This document shows, piece after piece, positions 54,743 to 64,000 of a DNA stretch of 64,000 nt (its first letter is position 1; each line of letters starts with the position of its first letter). The notes beneath the pieces were generated by a model. The model was not told the origin of the DNA and did no database searches. It saw nothing but the letters and a program-made list of their open reading frames with translations. The position numbers were made by a program, and so were the translations under genes. Source of the DNA: Prorocentrum cordatum (lineage: Eukaryota; Sar; Dinophyceae; Prorocentrales; Prorocentraceae); contig CAUYUJ010020266.1 in assembly GCA_963575745.1 (NCBI GenBank), positions 1 to 64,000 of the forward strand, in the 5' to 3' direction.

Positions 54743-55690
54743 GGTTCCCTCCCTTCCTCCGAGCTTCTCCCGAGGCCTGCTGACGAGAGGTCGTCGCTAG
54801 GCCTGGCGGCCTGCTTTGCCGCATGCGGCTGCTCACCTTCTGGCGCCGAGTGCGCACCTAAAAGGAGGAGAGGCCCTACCTCGGCCTCGCGCCTCTCTGC
54901 CTTCGAGGCGGAGTTTCTCGGCGGGGATGCGTGGAATGACGACCGCGAGGTCGCGTGTGGGTCCAGGGTGCGCCGGGCGCTCGCCGAGAGATTGTCTGAG
55001 TGGTGCCTGGATCGTCAGGGCCCCGGGGCCGAGGAGGTTTTCGCCGCTCGTGACCGTTCCAGGGTTGCCTTCATGGAGGTCTTTTCCCCGCCTCGTATCG
55101 CCCCAGCCGTGCAGTGGGCCGGAGCCCCCCTCGGCTCTCGGTTGAGCTGGGACCTCAAGCAAGGGTGGGACGCGCCCCGCCCCTCTCACGTTCGAGAGCT
55201 TTGGCGGAGGATCCAGACCGAAGAACCCGAGATGGTGTGGCTCTGCTCCGAGTGCAGAGCTTCTCAGCTATCAACCAGATGAATCGAGGTCGGATGGCTC
55301 CCGGCGGTTGGGATCGATTGATGCTCGAAGGGGTTCGCGATCTGATCCTGTGCGTGGAGATTGCTGAGTATCAGGTGTCCCGGGGCCGATGCTTCGCGTT
55401 TGAGCACCCTCTCTAGGCGTCGTCTTGGGGCTCGGAGGTGGTTCGTCTCGTTCTGGAGCGTCCCGGGGTCAAGAGGGTTCGGATCGACATGTGCCGTTTC
55501 GGCATGCAGGTCGACGGCCGGGGTTTGAACAAGAAGCCCCCAGGGATTATGTCCAACCACCCTCATCTCCTCCGCCTCCTCGAGGGCAGGTTATGTCTGG
55601 GAGACCACAGGCACGCGGTTCTGGAGGGTGGCTCCATCACCACTAAGGCGGCGTGCTACCCACCTCGGTTCGTGCAGCTGGTCGCTCGGG
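54743..55690 (+). pseudogene. methyltransferase-like accessory domain of copia pol, frameshifted
   Basis: Coding similarity runs through three frames: FMEVFSPPRIAPAVQWAGAP, then DLKQGWDAPRPSHVRELW and PEMVWLCSEC (frame ending 55282); INQMNRGRM to GRCFAFEHPL (frame ending 55416); then SSWGSEVVRLVLERPGVKRV, DMCRFGMQVDGRGLNKKP, LCLGDHRHAVLEGG and AACYPPRF.

The layout (acidic 'F-SPPR' strand, D-L-x-x-G-W-D, a 'PC'-like position here reading SEC, FEHP, then SW) resembles a Rossmann-fold methyltransferase, and cytosine methyltransferases have been reported in dinoflagellate retrotransposons. That assignment is inference. At least two frameshifts make this copy non-functional. Confidence 0.4.
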
Positions 55691-56640
55691 TCGTGGCCGA
55701 GCAGTGGAGTGGGGCTTCCAAGCACTCAAGGCCCACGTGGGCCGAGTTAGCCGAGGGGAACTTGCCCAAGGAAGGTGCGGAAGGCGTGGAGGGTGAGTCG
55801 GACGAGGACAGTGGCGACGATCAGGAGACCCGGGGACCGAAGGCCGAGGGAGCCAAGTCCACTCACAAGGAGGAGGAACCCGAGCCGCTTGAAGAAGAAA
55901 AACGACTCCTCTATAAGCTTCACGTGACTATGGGACATCCCGACAACAGGAAGTTCATTCGCGTCCTTCGGGCCGGTGGGACGAAGTCTCACCTGCTTCG
56001 ATGGGTGCGAAGGAAGTTCCAGTGCTCGGAATGTGCCGAGCGGGCTCGCGTGGGAGTTCACCGGAGGGTCGCTATGCCACGTGCGGTTCGCTGTAATCAC
56101 ATTGTCGGAGTGGACCTCTTCTACCTCGACTTTCTGGGGGTTACCCATCCCTTCCTGAATATCGTGGACCACGGGTCCAACCTCCAAGTGGTCGTGAGAA
56201 TAGCGAATGCCCAGTCCACTACGGTGTGGTCGGAATTTCGGAGGTCCTGGATCCGCCCTATCGGCGCCCCCCACTTCGTCATATCGGACGGAGGCTCCGA
56301 GTTGGGTTCGAGGTTTGCTCGTGGTATGGAGCAGTGGGGAATCTGTCAACACGTGTGCGACGCGGACTCCCCATGGCAGAACGGCCGGGTCGAGCGTCGC
56401 GGGGGCTGGGTGAAAGACCGAGTTAAGGCCGAGATAGATGCCGGGTCCTCGCTTCCAGGGGACCTCCAGGAGCTTGACGACCTCGTGTACGAGCTGGTCG
56501 CCCATAAGAACAGGTACTGGCATCGTGGGGGGTTCTCCCCGCTCCAACTCGTCTTCGGCGAAAACCCCCGCCTCCCGCATGACATCCTGAGTGATGACCA
56601 CAAGGGGCTCCCAGGTTGGCAAGATGCCCTTAGGCCCGCC
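55420..56640 (+). CDS. copia integrase (zinc-binding and catalytic core)
   Basis: The first part of this frame still belongs to the accessory domain. An acidic linker leads to the integrase: LHVTMGHPDNRKF (H-x4-H) and FQCSECAE (C-x2-C) form the HHCC zinc domain at 55919-56040. The catalytic core has the first Asp in GVDLFYLD (about 56110-56135), the second in VISDGGSELGSRF (about 56276-56315) and the Glu in PWQNGRVER (about 56371-56397), the D-D-35-E pattern. It cuts and joins element ends into host DNA. All catalytic residues are present. The frame shifts just after, near 56700. Confidence 0.88.
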
Positions 56641-56689
56641 TCGGAGCAGGATGCCGCGGGCTCCGAGTTCTCTCGAGCCCAGGAGGTCT

Positions 56690-57379
56690 GGGCCGCGGCG
56701 CGTCGTTATGGCCATGGAGGTGACCGCTCGCGAGAAGATAAGCCGGGCCTCGCGCGCCAAGGTCCCGGGGACCAGGGTCTTCACTCCGGGCCAGTGGGTG
56801 TTTGCGTGGAGGCACTTCACCAGAACCTCGTCCAGAGCCGATGCATTGGGCCGCAGGCGGGGCGGGTGGGCCGGCCCCGGGATTGTTGTCCTGAGCGAAG
56901 GCGGGACCGTGTGGGTCGCCGTTAGGGCGAGGCTCTGGAAGTGCAGTGTGGAGCAGCTGCGCCTCGCCAGCTCGGAGGAGGAGTGCGGTCCGCAGTTGGC
57001 CCACGACCCGAAGTGGCAACAACTGATGCAGGTCGCTCAGGCCCGCAGGGTGGCCGCTGTCGACGTCATCCGGGAGGGCCCGCCCCCCGACGAGGCCTGG
57101 GACGAGCCAGCCCAGGCTCAGACGGACCCCGGCCCGAGGGTCCCAGGTGGCGGTCCGGAACCGGCGGAAGAAGCTCCGGCCGAGGCGCCCCCCGCCCCGG
57201 CGGTCCTGGGGCCCCTCCTGCCAGGCGGGGCTGGCGGAAGGTCCCAGGCGGGATCCCTGGACGTGGGGGCCCCCTCCCGTCTCCGATCCATCCCCGAGGC
57301 GGAGGAGCTTCGAGCGGAGCCGCCCACGGCGCCTCCCTCGCCCAGAGGGTCAGATCTTTCCGGGGATCGGGGAGACTAG
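56690..57379 (+). pseudogene. integrase C-terminal region and linker (shifted frame)
   Basis: After the frameshift the sense frame reads AMEVTAREKISRASRA, then PGQWVFAWRHF and WAGPGIVVLSEGGTVWVAVR with WKCSVEQLRLAS, the small beta-barrel-like C-terminal part of copia integrases. A Pro/Ala/Glu-rich linker follows to the stop at 57377-57379. Confidence 0.65.
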
Positions 57380-58072
57380 GGGTCTGGACCTCCTACTACT
57401 ACCTCTCCCGCGGTCTCTTCCTCTCCTCCTCCCGTCCTCTCCTCTCCTCCTCTCTCGGCTCTTCCCTCTCCCGCGCCCTCGGTTGCCGCTCCCCCTTCGC
57501 CTCCTCCCGGCCTCGAGGCTTTACCCCTTCTGGCGAGGGTTCGCCAGCTCGCGCAGCCGGAGGGCGTGCCCTGGTGCATCCGGGCCTCCGATGCGGCGCG
57601 GAGAGCAGTCTCGAGCCCGCCCGAGGTCAAGCGGCCTCGCCTCAGCGAGGCTGCCGAGGACGGGTCCCAGCGGGTCGGGGAGGGCGGGGCCTCCTCCTCC
57701 CTCTCCGGTGGTGGTGTGGTCCCAGGCGGTTCCCCAGGGCTTCCTGGACCCTCCCCTCTCCCCTCTGCCTCCTCCTCCCCTCCGGGCCCGGAGTCAAGAG
57801 GAGGTCGAGGGTCTGTCGAGCGCGGCTTCGAGCGCCCCCGCTCCGTGTCCGAGCTGGTGCGCGACCTCGGGGTGGCCAGGCGACCCAGGTCCCGCTCGCC
57901 AGTGAGGTCGAGCGTGTCCGGGGTTTCCGAGGATTTCTGGATCTTTCCGTCGGGCGTCGGGGGTTTGGGCTCCCGGGCCGTCCGTGAGCAGCCGGGAGAG
58001 ACGAGGGCCGATCAAGTCGGAGGCGTTTACGCCACGGGGCGCGGGGGTGAGGTCTGTGACTCAAGCGACTGA
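57380..58072 (+). other. integrase-RT linker, no recognisable domain
   Basis: Ser/Pro/Arg-rich coding-like sequence in shifting frames (for example PEVKRPRLSEAAEDGSQ and RPRSVSELVRDLGVARRP). It stands where copia elements have an unstructured linker. Confidence 0.5.
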
Positions 58073-58722
58073 CTCCCGCCGAGAGGGCCAAGTTTGAGAT
58101 TTCGGACAAGAAAGAATGGGGCGCCATGATGGGCGCCGGGGCCGTCGAGGTGGTGCCCCCCAGCCAGGCCAGAATAGTGCGTGAGCAGTTCCCAGACCGG
58201 ATCATTTCATTTAGGATGGTGAGGCGTTGGAAACCCATCGAGGGGGCGTTTGCCGATCCGGACGCGAAATCCCGCTGGTGTGTTCACGGGCGCCGGGATC
58301 CTGACTCCGGCGCTTTGGCCGTGTATGCGCCCACGCCTCAGACATCCTCGATGATGATGTTCCTCCAGATTGCCATCAATCTAAGCATGTTAGGAGACAT
58401 CGCGGACGTGAAAAACGCATTCTGCCAGTCAGACCCGATGAGGAGGGCCCATGGTGAGATCTACGTCGAACCGTGCGACGGCGTGGACGTGGAACCAGGG
58501 TCCCTGATCCGGCTCCTAGTGAATGTGTGCGGGCTGGACGATGCACCTATGGCCTGGCGTAGGACGGTGGTGAGCTACCTCCAGGAGCACGGCTTCGTCC
58601 GGAGTCTTCTGGGGCCATGCTGGTGGATCCGATGCGGGAGTGAGGGAGAGGTGCTCAATATGATGCTCCTCGAGGTTGACGATATCATGATGGCGAGCTC
58701 CTCCCAGGAATCCAGGGCATGA
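58073..58722 (+). CDS. copia reverse transcriptase, fingers and palm
   Basis: Starts in-frame with AKFEISDKKEWGAMMGAG (host-like 'K-E-W' entry of copia RT). Counting from the Met at 58126: motif A is GDIADVKNAF with catalytic Asp94, motif B is GLDDAPMAW at 136-144, and motif C is LLEVDDIMMA with Asp185-Asp186. All three catalytic aspartates are present. A TGA at 58720-58722 interrupts the frame, and homologous sequence continues in the same frame after it. Confidence 0.88.
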
Positions 58723-59963
58723 TTACGGTCGACTCTCGAGGCCAGGTTTAAGTTTGGCAAGTACCGTGACTGCCAGGCCGGTCCCGTGGACTTCGCCGGA
58801 CGCCGACTCACATTCACCCCTCGCAAGATTCTGATCGACCAGGGAAAAATATTCTTGAAGAAGTGGAGGCTCTGTCGGTGGCCAAGGGCCGCATGGGTCA
58901 GAAAGATGCTCCCTTGGAACATGGTGAATTTAAGGCGCTGCGTTCCCTCGTCTATAAATTCAGCTGGGTCGGCCGTGAAACCAGACCAGAAGCTGCCGGC
59001 ATCGCCAGCATACTGGCGAGCCGCCTGAAGGCTCCGACCATCTACGACATCCAGTGCGCCAGCAAGCTGGTCCGACACTTGCGGGCCACTGCTTCCAGGG
59101 GGCTTACCGTGTGGAGATTAGACCCAGAGCATTTCTCCTTTATGTCGTTCTCGGATGCCGGAGGTGTAGGAGCCGCGGCCAGCCTGGCCGACGACCGGGG
59201 TGTTCCGGAGGACCCGACGCAGGGGGCATGGATGGTGCTGGGGACTGACATGGCTATCATGTCCAACCAGTCCGTCCGGTCCTCCATCCTGGGGTGGCGG
59301 TCGAGTAACCTACGGCGCAAGGTCCCGTCCACGCTGGCAGGCGAGACCCAAGCCCTGTCAGCGGCGGTCGCGGAGGTGGAGTTCCTTCAAATCATGTATC
59401 GAGATGTTGTCTTCCGGGACGTCGACATCCCAGACTGCCGGAGAGCATCAGGACCGTTCACAACGGTGCTGAGGTCCAACTGTCAGCTGGGCTCCCGGGA
59501 GGGACAAGTACATGTCGTGGATGCCAAATCCATCTGCGACACGATGCAGAAAGAAGGGAACGCCAGTGCCAAGGACCGCCGGACAGCTCTAGTCTTGGCT
59601 ATCATCTGCGAGGCCCTCGAGAGGGCCGGCGGTAAGGTTAGGTGGGTGCCTCGCGGGCGCATGCCCGTCGACTCCCTCACCAAAGACGACATCGCGAAAA
59701 GCAATGCCGCCCTCTTCGATCTGATAACCCACGGGAAGCTCAGTCTCATCGATGAAAGTGGAGAACTCAGTCGTAGGAAAGAGACTCTGGAGCTCAAAGA
59801 CCGATCCCAAGCAGCGTCTAGGCGAGAGCTGGCCAAGTCCGATGCCATGATCTCCTGGCAAGAGTTCCTGGCCCAGGCAGGTGGTGGTGGTGTGGTTGGT
59901 TTCTCCTCTCCCTCCTCTCTCTCTCCCTCCAGCCGGCCGGTCGGACTTCTGCCTTGCCAGTAG
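58723..59963 (+). pseudogene. RT thumb/connection and RNase H, frameshifted
   Basis: RT similarity continues past the stop (RSTLEARFKFGKYRDCQAGP; RRLTFTPRKILIDQG) to about 58870, then shifts frame into a 366-residue open frame. That frame has LVRHLRATASRGLTVWRLD and the RNase H residues: Asp in FSDAGG (about 59147), Glu in AGETQALS (about 59341), Asp in HVVDAKSICD (about 59520) and Asp in VDSLTKDD (about 59670). RNase H removes the RNA strand during cDNA synthesis. Its four acidic positions are kept, so the RNase H part looks less decayed than the junctions. Confidence 0.8.
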
Positions 59964-60098
59964 ACTTCGCCGGGGCCTTGATGCAGGGCATCCGGGGACA
60001 GATGCCCAATCGAACTGTTGTGCGTTTTCCCGCTTGCAGGGTTTCTATCCCAGTTACAGTTTCTGGGGTGCTGAACCTACTAGAAATTCCGACGAGTG

Positions 60099-60221
60099 TG
60101 ATGGGATAGCACATTTGTCAGACTAGGTTCAGCAGTTGTGTAGCGAGTTAGGTGTGTATCCGTGATTCGCCTATTGTTACGGCTCAAGGGAAAACATTGC
60201 CCAATCCTCCTGCTGCCTACA
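60099..60221 (+). repeat. 3' LTR (123 bp)
   Basis: Matches the 5' LTR with two substitutions and one extra T near the end. No clear polypurine tract precedes it. Confidence 0.93.
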
Positions 60222-60848
60222 GTGCGGTTGCCTGGAACCCTTCATGAAAGAAACTGCAGAGAGCGGAGGACTGCTGCAGGTGGAGATGTAAAGCCTAGCG
60301 TTTCAAACATGTTTGAAATATGTTAAAAACGGTTTTGAAACATTTGTAGAACGTGTTTTACACATTTTACACATCTTAGATTCAATGATCGGATTGTTAG
60401 AGTGTCCATTGCCATGGCATCCGCACGTCTATGTCTGCCTGTCGGGACCCGACGTTGCGCTGGTTTGTGGTGCCTGAGGCCGCCGCGCGCCCGAGCGCCG
60501 CCGATGCTCGGCGGCCTCCGCCTCCTCCGCCCTCCTTCTCCGCGGCCGTTCTCTGCTTCTCCACCCGCTCTGGCGCGCCCAGTGGGGTTTTGAAGCCCGA
60601 TTTGTCGTGATCAACGAGTGTGCTGTGCGCGCGTAGCTTTGTTAAGCAGGGGCTAGAGGGGGGGGATGCCCGGCCTGCCTAGGATGGTATGAAAAATGAG
60701 CGATGGGAATAATCGTCTGTACTTAGCTTTGCAGTGTCCCAGGAGGTACTGATAATTCCAGGTGGAAGAGGGTGGCAGTGTCTGTTCCTCTTATGGCGAG
60801 GGAAATCTGCGTGTTGGAAGCAATAGCTGTGATGCAAATTGTTTGGGG
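60222..60848. other. no recognisable gene
   Basis: Includes AAACATGTTTGAAATATG-type short palindromes at 60305-60370 and a CCGCC-rich stretch at 60475-60560. Confidence 0.5.
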
Positions 60849-61720
60849 GAAACTGCGCGGTGGAAGGCATTAGCGCCTCGGCGGCGGCGCTTGGGCGGTA
60901 TTATTCCCAGGTAAGGACACTTCGCTTTGCGATGGGCGGCGCTTGGGAGGCCTTCTCCCAAAGTGCGTATGCCTTCCAGGTGGCGGTTGTCCCACAGCGG
61001 GGGTTCTCGGACGGCCGGTGCAGGGCGTGGCGTGCCGCGTTGCTGCGGTGCCTTCCGCGGGGCCCGGCTGAAGCCTCCGGCGACGGCGAGGTCGGCGTAG
61101 TCGCTTCGTTGGCCTCCTGCCTGCCGGCGGAGGGGCAGCACGGGGTGGAGGTTGATTTGAGAAAGGTTTTTGATAGGGTCTCTTATCAGGTGGCCTGGAG
61201 ATCCCAAGATCGTGTGGGGGTGCCCTACCCCATCATTGTGAGTTCTCTCGTCGCCGGTTCGTTTCTGCGCGGTGGCCGGGGGGGTAGCCGGACCCCTATT
61301 CCCCATTAAGGGGATTCCCGCAGGGGACCTGGTGCGCTGCCAGGTGCTCTCACTGGTGTTGGCGCCGTGGCAGTGCCTGGTGGGCGTCCGCGGCGCCAGC
61401 CTTTGGAGCTACGTGGATGGCAGGTCGTTGAAACGGGCACGCTGGATGACCTCGAGTCTCGGCTGGAGTTGGCCCAGCGCTTCGACTCCGATTTTGGGTT
61501 GACGGAGAACGACGGGAAGCGGCAGTTGTAGATGGGCTGGCAGCGCACAGCACCTGGGAGTGATCGCCCAGCCAGCGTCGCGGCGTCCGGCGCCTGTTCG
61601 CAGCTACCACGTCCGAGAAACGGTTTGGACTCCGTGATGGGTGCAACCCCCAGGTCGTCTCGTGCGGCTCTGAGCTGTTTGGGCAAGTTCTGACATGGGC
61701 AGAGAACCAGTACCCGCCAG
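60849..61720 (+). pseudogene. dinoflagellate LINE-type reverse transcriptase remnant
   Basis: VEVDLRKVFDRVSYQVAW at 61146-61199 is the non-LTR motif A (D-L-x-K-x-F-D). IKGIPAGDLVRCQVLSLVLA, about 61306-61365, is motif B in another frame. SYVDGRSL at about 61407-61430 is motif C with the second catalytic Asp replaced by Gly. Back in the first frame, LDDLESRLELAQRFDSDFGL then TENDGKRQL ends at a stop (61531). QHLGVIAQ follows in a further frame, then another stop.

The frames used are 2, 0 and 2, so at least two frameshifts, one catalytic change and two stops mark a dead copy. The 'F-D-x-x-x-G-L-x-x-N-x-x-K-R-Q' block after motif C is one I associate with dinoflagellate LINEs. Confidence 0.75.
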
Positions 61721-62928
61721 CGGTCCTGGCGAATGAGTACATGAAGGCCATCTCGGCGTAAAGGTCGTCCCAGCCCAGCCTTGGCGTGCTGGGGCCTGCC
61801 ATCGAACCTGCCGGACTTTGCATGCGTGGCGTGCCTTCGCTGGTCGCGTGTCCCCGAGGTGGTCCTAAACGCCCACTGCGACAAGCTTGGATTGTTGCGC
61901 TTGGCGGACTTGCCCAGCTCCCTCCCGGAGCGCTTGGGTTGGTCCCGCGGGCTGGCCTGGATCGCCAGGCCCGCGTCGCGGTGGAGAGGGCGGGGGATGC
62001 GTCGCCTCGGAGGTACGTGCGACGTGTCGAGTCCTCGTAGCCAGTGCGTTGTGCGCGCCCTTGCGCGCGCTTCCTTGCTGGTGGAGCGCATGGACAGGGC
62101 GCGGGAAGACGAGGAGATGGCGCGGCGAATATCGAAGCCTCGAGGCACCTGGAGTGGTCCAGGTGGCACCGCGGGCTCCCCGCGCGAAAGCTCTTCTGCC
62201 TTTCCCTGCGGAGGGCTGGGGCCGCGTGGACTCCGACCCTGCGCTGGGCCAGGCTGGGCGGATTGCATGCTTGCCCCCGTTGCAGGTGCTAGCGGGTTTC
62301 GGTCTGCCACTTTGGGGCGGAGCGCCGGCGGTTTCGGAGCCGGCGGCAGTCCCCGAGTGGTGGTGGGAAGCGCAGGCCGGGGTCACGGGCGAATCTCCTC
62401 GGGCCGCGCTCCGAGCGAACCCGCGCCCGCGACGGCGGGTGGCGGCTGCAGCGCGCCGCGTGGCGGCCGGTCTCGCAGGCCACGGAGGCGCCGGGATGCA
62501 GCAGAGCGTGGGGCCCTGGAAAACCCCGCGGCGTTGGCTGGCGGAAGCGCCCGCGTGGGGTTCGGCTCGGCACCGTCGGAGGGCGGCCGCCCTCTCCCTC
62601 CGCTCCTCGCCCCTCCGGGCTCGGGCGGCGGCGGCGGTCAGGTCAGGTCGGCCTTTTGGTTCTTTCGAGCCAGGCCGGGTTCTTCGGGCTGATGCCCATG
62701 CGCGGCGTTGGCGGGCGATGCGCAGCAGGTCCTTGCAAGGGGTGCGTCGAGGCCCAGGGGGGAGGATAGGGGGGGGGTTGTTATGGGGGTCGGAAGTTTG
62801 AACTCGTCACAACACCTGCGTACGTTCGACGACCGATTGGATGATGCACCTAGATCGAATTCCCTTCGGGCGAGCAAGAGGTCGAAGAGGGATGGGTGTA
62901 GTGGTGGCACTATTCGGTTGCAACACCG
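61721..62928. other. GC-rich sequence downstream of LINE remnant
   Basis: Possibly decayed 3' part of the LINE, for example LRWSRVPEVVLNAHCDKLGL then LRLADLPSSLPERLGWSRG in the plus-strand frame from 61781. No catalytic motif is seen, and the other long frames are compositional. Confidence 0.4.
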
Positions 62929-62989
62929 TTGGCAACATTAGGTTTTAAGGTGCGCTTTGCGTGCGATGACCTCCGATCACGGTTGCCAG

Positions 62990-63490
62990 GCAATGGGGGC
63001 TATTTCTTGTCGTCGGCATATTTGACACCAGAACGACTTTCGATATCATCGTCCAAGACCCCTTGTGCAATCTTTTGCGGCGAATGGTATGCATGCAAAG
63101 CTGGTGGGGGGGCATTTTGTAGGAAATATTTGGGATGCAATGTTCAATGGCGTTGTCAGGGCTGTCGCCGTGTGACCGATTCCTCCTTGATGTGGAAGGC
63201 AAACAAGGAGGCATTGAGTCACCATAGTTGTTCAACACCGAGTGCTTATTTGAACCGTTCATCTGGACATGGCATGCGCAAAAGTTGGGCTTCTCGTTCG
63301 GTGAGGATCAGGACCCCTTGATTCATTTTATCAGGGTTGACGGTATCATCCTCGTTGCAAACGGCATGATTAAGTTCTTCAAGATGGCCCAGAATGTTAA
63401 ACATGCGTCGGGGTTTGTTCAAGTTGTACGGGAAGAGTCGTCTCTTGAATGCGTGTTGTGTGGCTCGTTGGTGGATGTCGAGTGATGCGT
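62990..63490 (+). pseudogene. second, different non-LTR reverse transcriptase remnant
   Basis: One plus-strand frame, with stops, reads RLSFDIIVQDPLCNLL-like sequence near 63040 (motif A position), VEGKQGGIESP then stop then LFNTE at about 63192-63240 (motif B, QGG-x-x-P), and LIHFIRVDGIILVANGMIKF at about 63320-63380 (motif C region, with V-D-G where active enzymes have A-D-D or A-D-N). After this comes MAQNVKHASGF. The composition is less GC-rich than the LINE at 60849, so this is a separate element. Stops and the altered motif mark decay. Confidence 0.55.
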
Positions 63491-64000
63491 CTGCGATCCA
63501 TCGGGAAGGCGGGGACGAACCATAACTGCTCACATTGTGGTGCAGATCAGTATTTTTTTGGGCATGCCTCAACGCCACAAAGTTCGCGCAATCCATGCGT
63601 TCTCTCGAAATCACCGTCTGCGGAAGGCAAACAGGTGCATTATTGGGCCCGCTCGAAAGGTTTCCGCGGGCCACGGACTGTCTGGTCCAAGTTGCGTGCG
63701 TGGTCTTGAGGGCCGTCCGCGAGCGCCTTGATTGGATCAGGGGCGTGGCACATGACGCAACACATTTCACATGCACTGAAAGCGTGGTGATGACAGTTTC
63801 CTCGAAAATTGCTGCGCCTTCAATGGAGACGGGGGGGCGCCCACGAACGCTAATGCAAGGACTGCTGCTCTCGTTAGGACATGGATGGCGATGCAGCGCG
63901 CTCGTCCCTTGTATGTTCGGTTTCTCATGTGCGTGCGTAAAACTTTGTGAGAGACGTCCTTGTCGATCCAAAACGGGAGTCGTCGAACTTGCCTCTAGGC
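63491..64000. other. no recognisable feature
   Basis: Mixed sequence to the window end. It may be 3' sequence of the second RT remnant. The long minus-strand frame (63246-63971) overlaps that remnant and has no domain. Confidence 0.4.

Larger units (their letters stand above)
50340..60221 (+). mobile_element. Ty1/copia-type LTR retrotransposon, nearly full length
   Basis: The element has 122- and 123-bp LTRs beginning TGATGGGATAG and ending in CA. A primer-binding site follows the left LTR. The domain order gag, zinc knuckle, protease, integrase, reverse transcriptase, RNase H is the copia order, with integrase before RT.

The internal region is 9.6 kb, long for copia. The excess is accounted for by extra segments between protease and integrase and by a linker between integrase and RT. 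The LTRs differ by two substitutions and one indel, so insertion is fairly recent, yet pol carries several frameshifts and one in-frame stop.

No matching target duplication is visible (ACTTC on the left, GTGCG on the right). Confidence 0.93.

Noticed and set aside
63246-63971. 241-residue minus-strand frame
   Set aside because: Overlaps the plus-strand RT remnant with recognisable motifs; the minus frame has none.

Overview
The window reads as nuclear DNA of a photosynthetic, peridinin-type dinoflagellate. The main evidence is sequence directly related to the 22-nt dinoflagellate spliced leader, present as genomic (relict) copies in front of three gene-like regions (3789-3810, 23274-23290, 27656-27676). 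A nuclear, intronless gene for the plastid ATP synthase c subunit with a bipartite FVP-type plastid presequence adds to this, as do a Ty1/copia element and LINE fragments of the kind seen in dinoflagellates, high GC, and very heavy simple-repeat content. A Prorocentrum-like genome is plausible, but the species cannot be fixed from the sequence alone.

Layout. 0-5.6 kb: simple repeats, a 386-bp tandem duplication carrying a small inverted-repeat element, then a relict spliced leader and a probably spliced unknown gene with an internally duplicated domain (4090-5124). 5.6-13.5 kb: trinucleotide (GAT/GGT/ACG) expansions, a 73-bp tandem array and a 1.6-kb GAGGCT hexamer array. 13.7-20.7 kb: small inverted-repeat elements, a frameshifted remnant resembling the upstream ORF of dinoflagellate LINEs, and pentanucleotide arrays. 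20.7-31.2 kb: long GAT tracts, a broken pepsin-like aspartic protease preceded by a relict spliced leader and abutted by a MITE, the plastid ATP synthase c gene, then a GAT tract joined to a C/T tract. 31-39 kb: purine-rich tracts, degenerate CTTGGGGGCCT arrays in both orientations, and a pile-up of six repeat insertions at 36.85-38.06 kb. 39-50 kb: 89-bp and 100-bp tandem arrays, AT-rich islands, a 1.2-kb GC-rich foldback inside one AT-rich domain, and a 12-bp CGATCTCA array. 50.3-60.2 kb: a nearly full-length but frameshifted Ty1/copia retrotransposon with very short (122-bp) LTRs. 60.8-63.5 kb: two decayed non-LTR reverse transcriptases.

Only the ATP synthase c gene looks intact and functional. 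The remaining coding signal is broken, retroposed or transposon-derived. The least expected content is a set of small inverted-repeat element families defined by comparing copies inside the window. One family has three copies with perfect 5-bp target-site duplications; another has six copies including a deletion derivative; two others have three to four and two copies. Most long open frames here are artefacts of trinucleotide or hexanucleotide repeats and are not annotated as genes.
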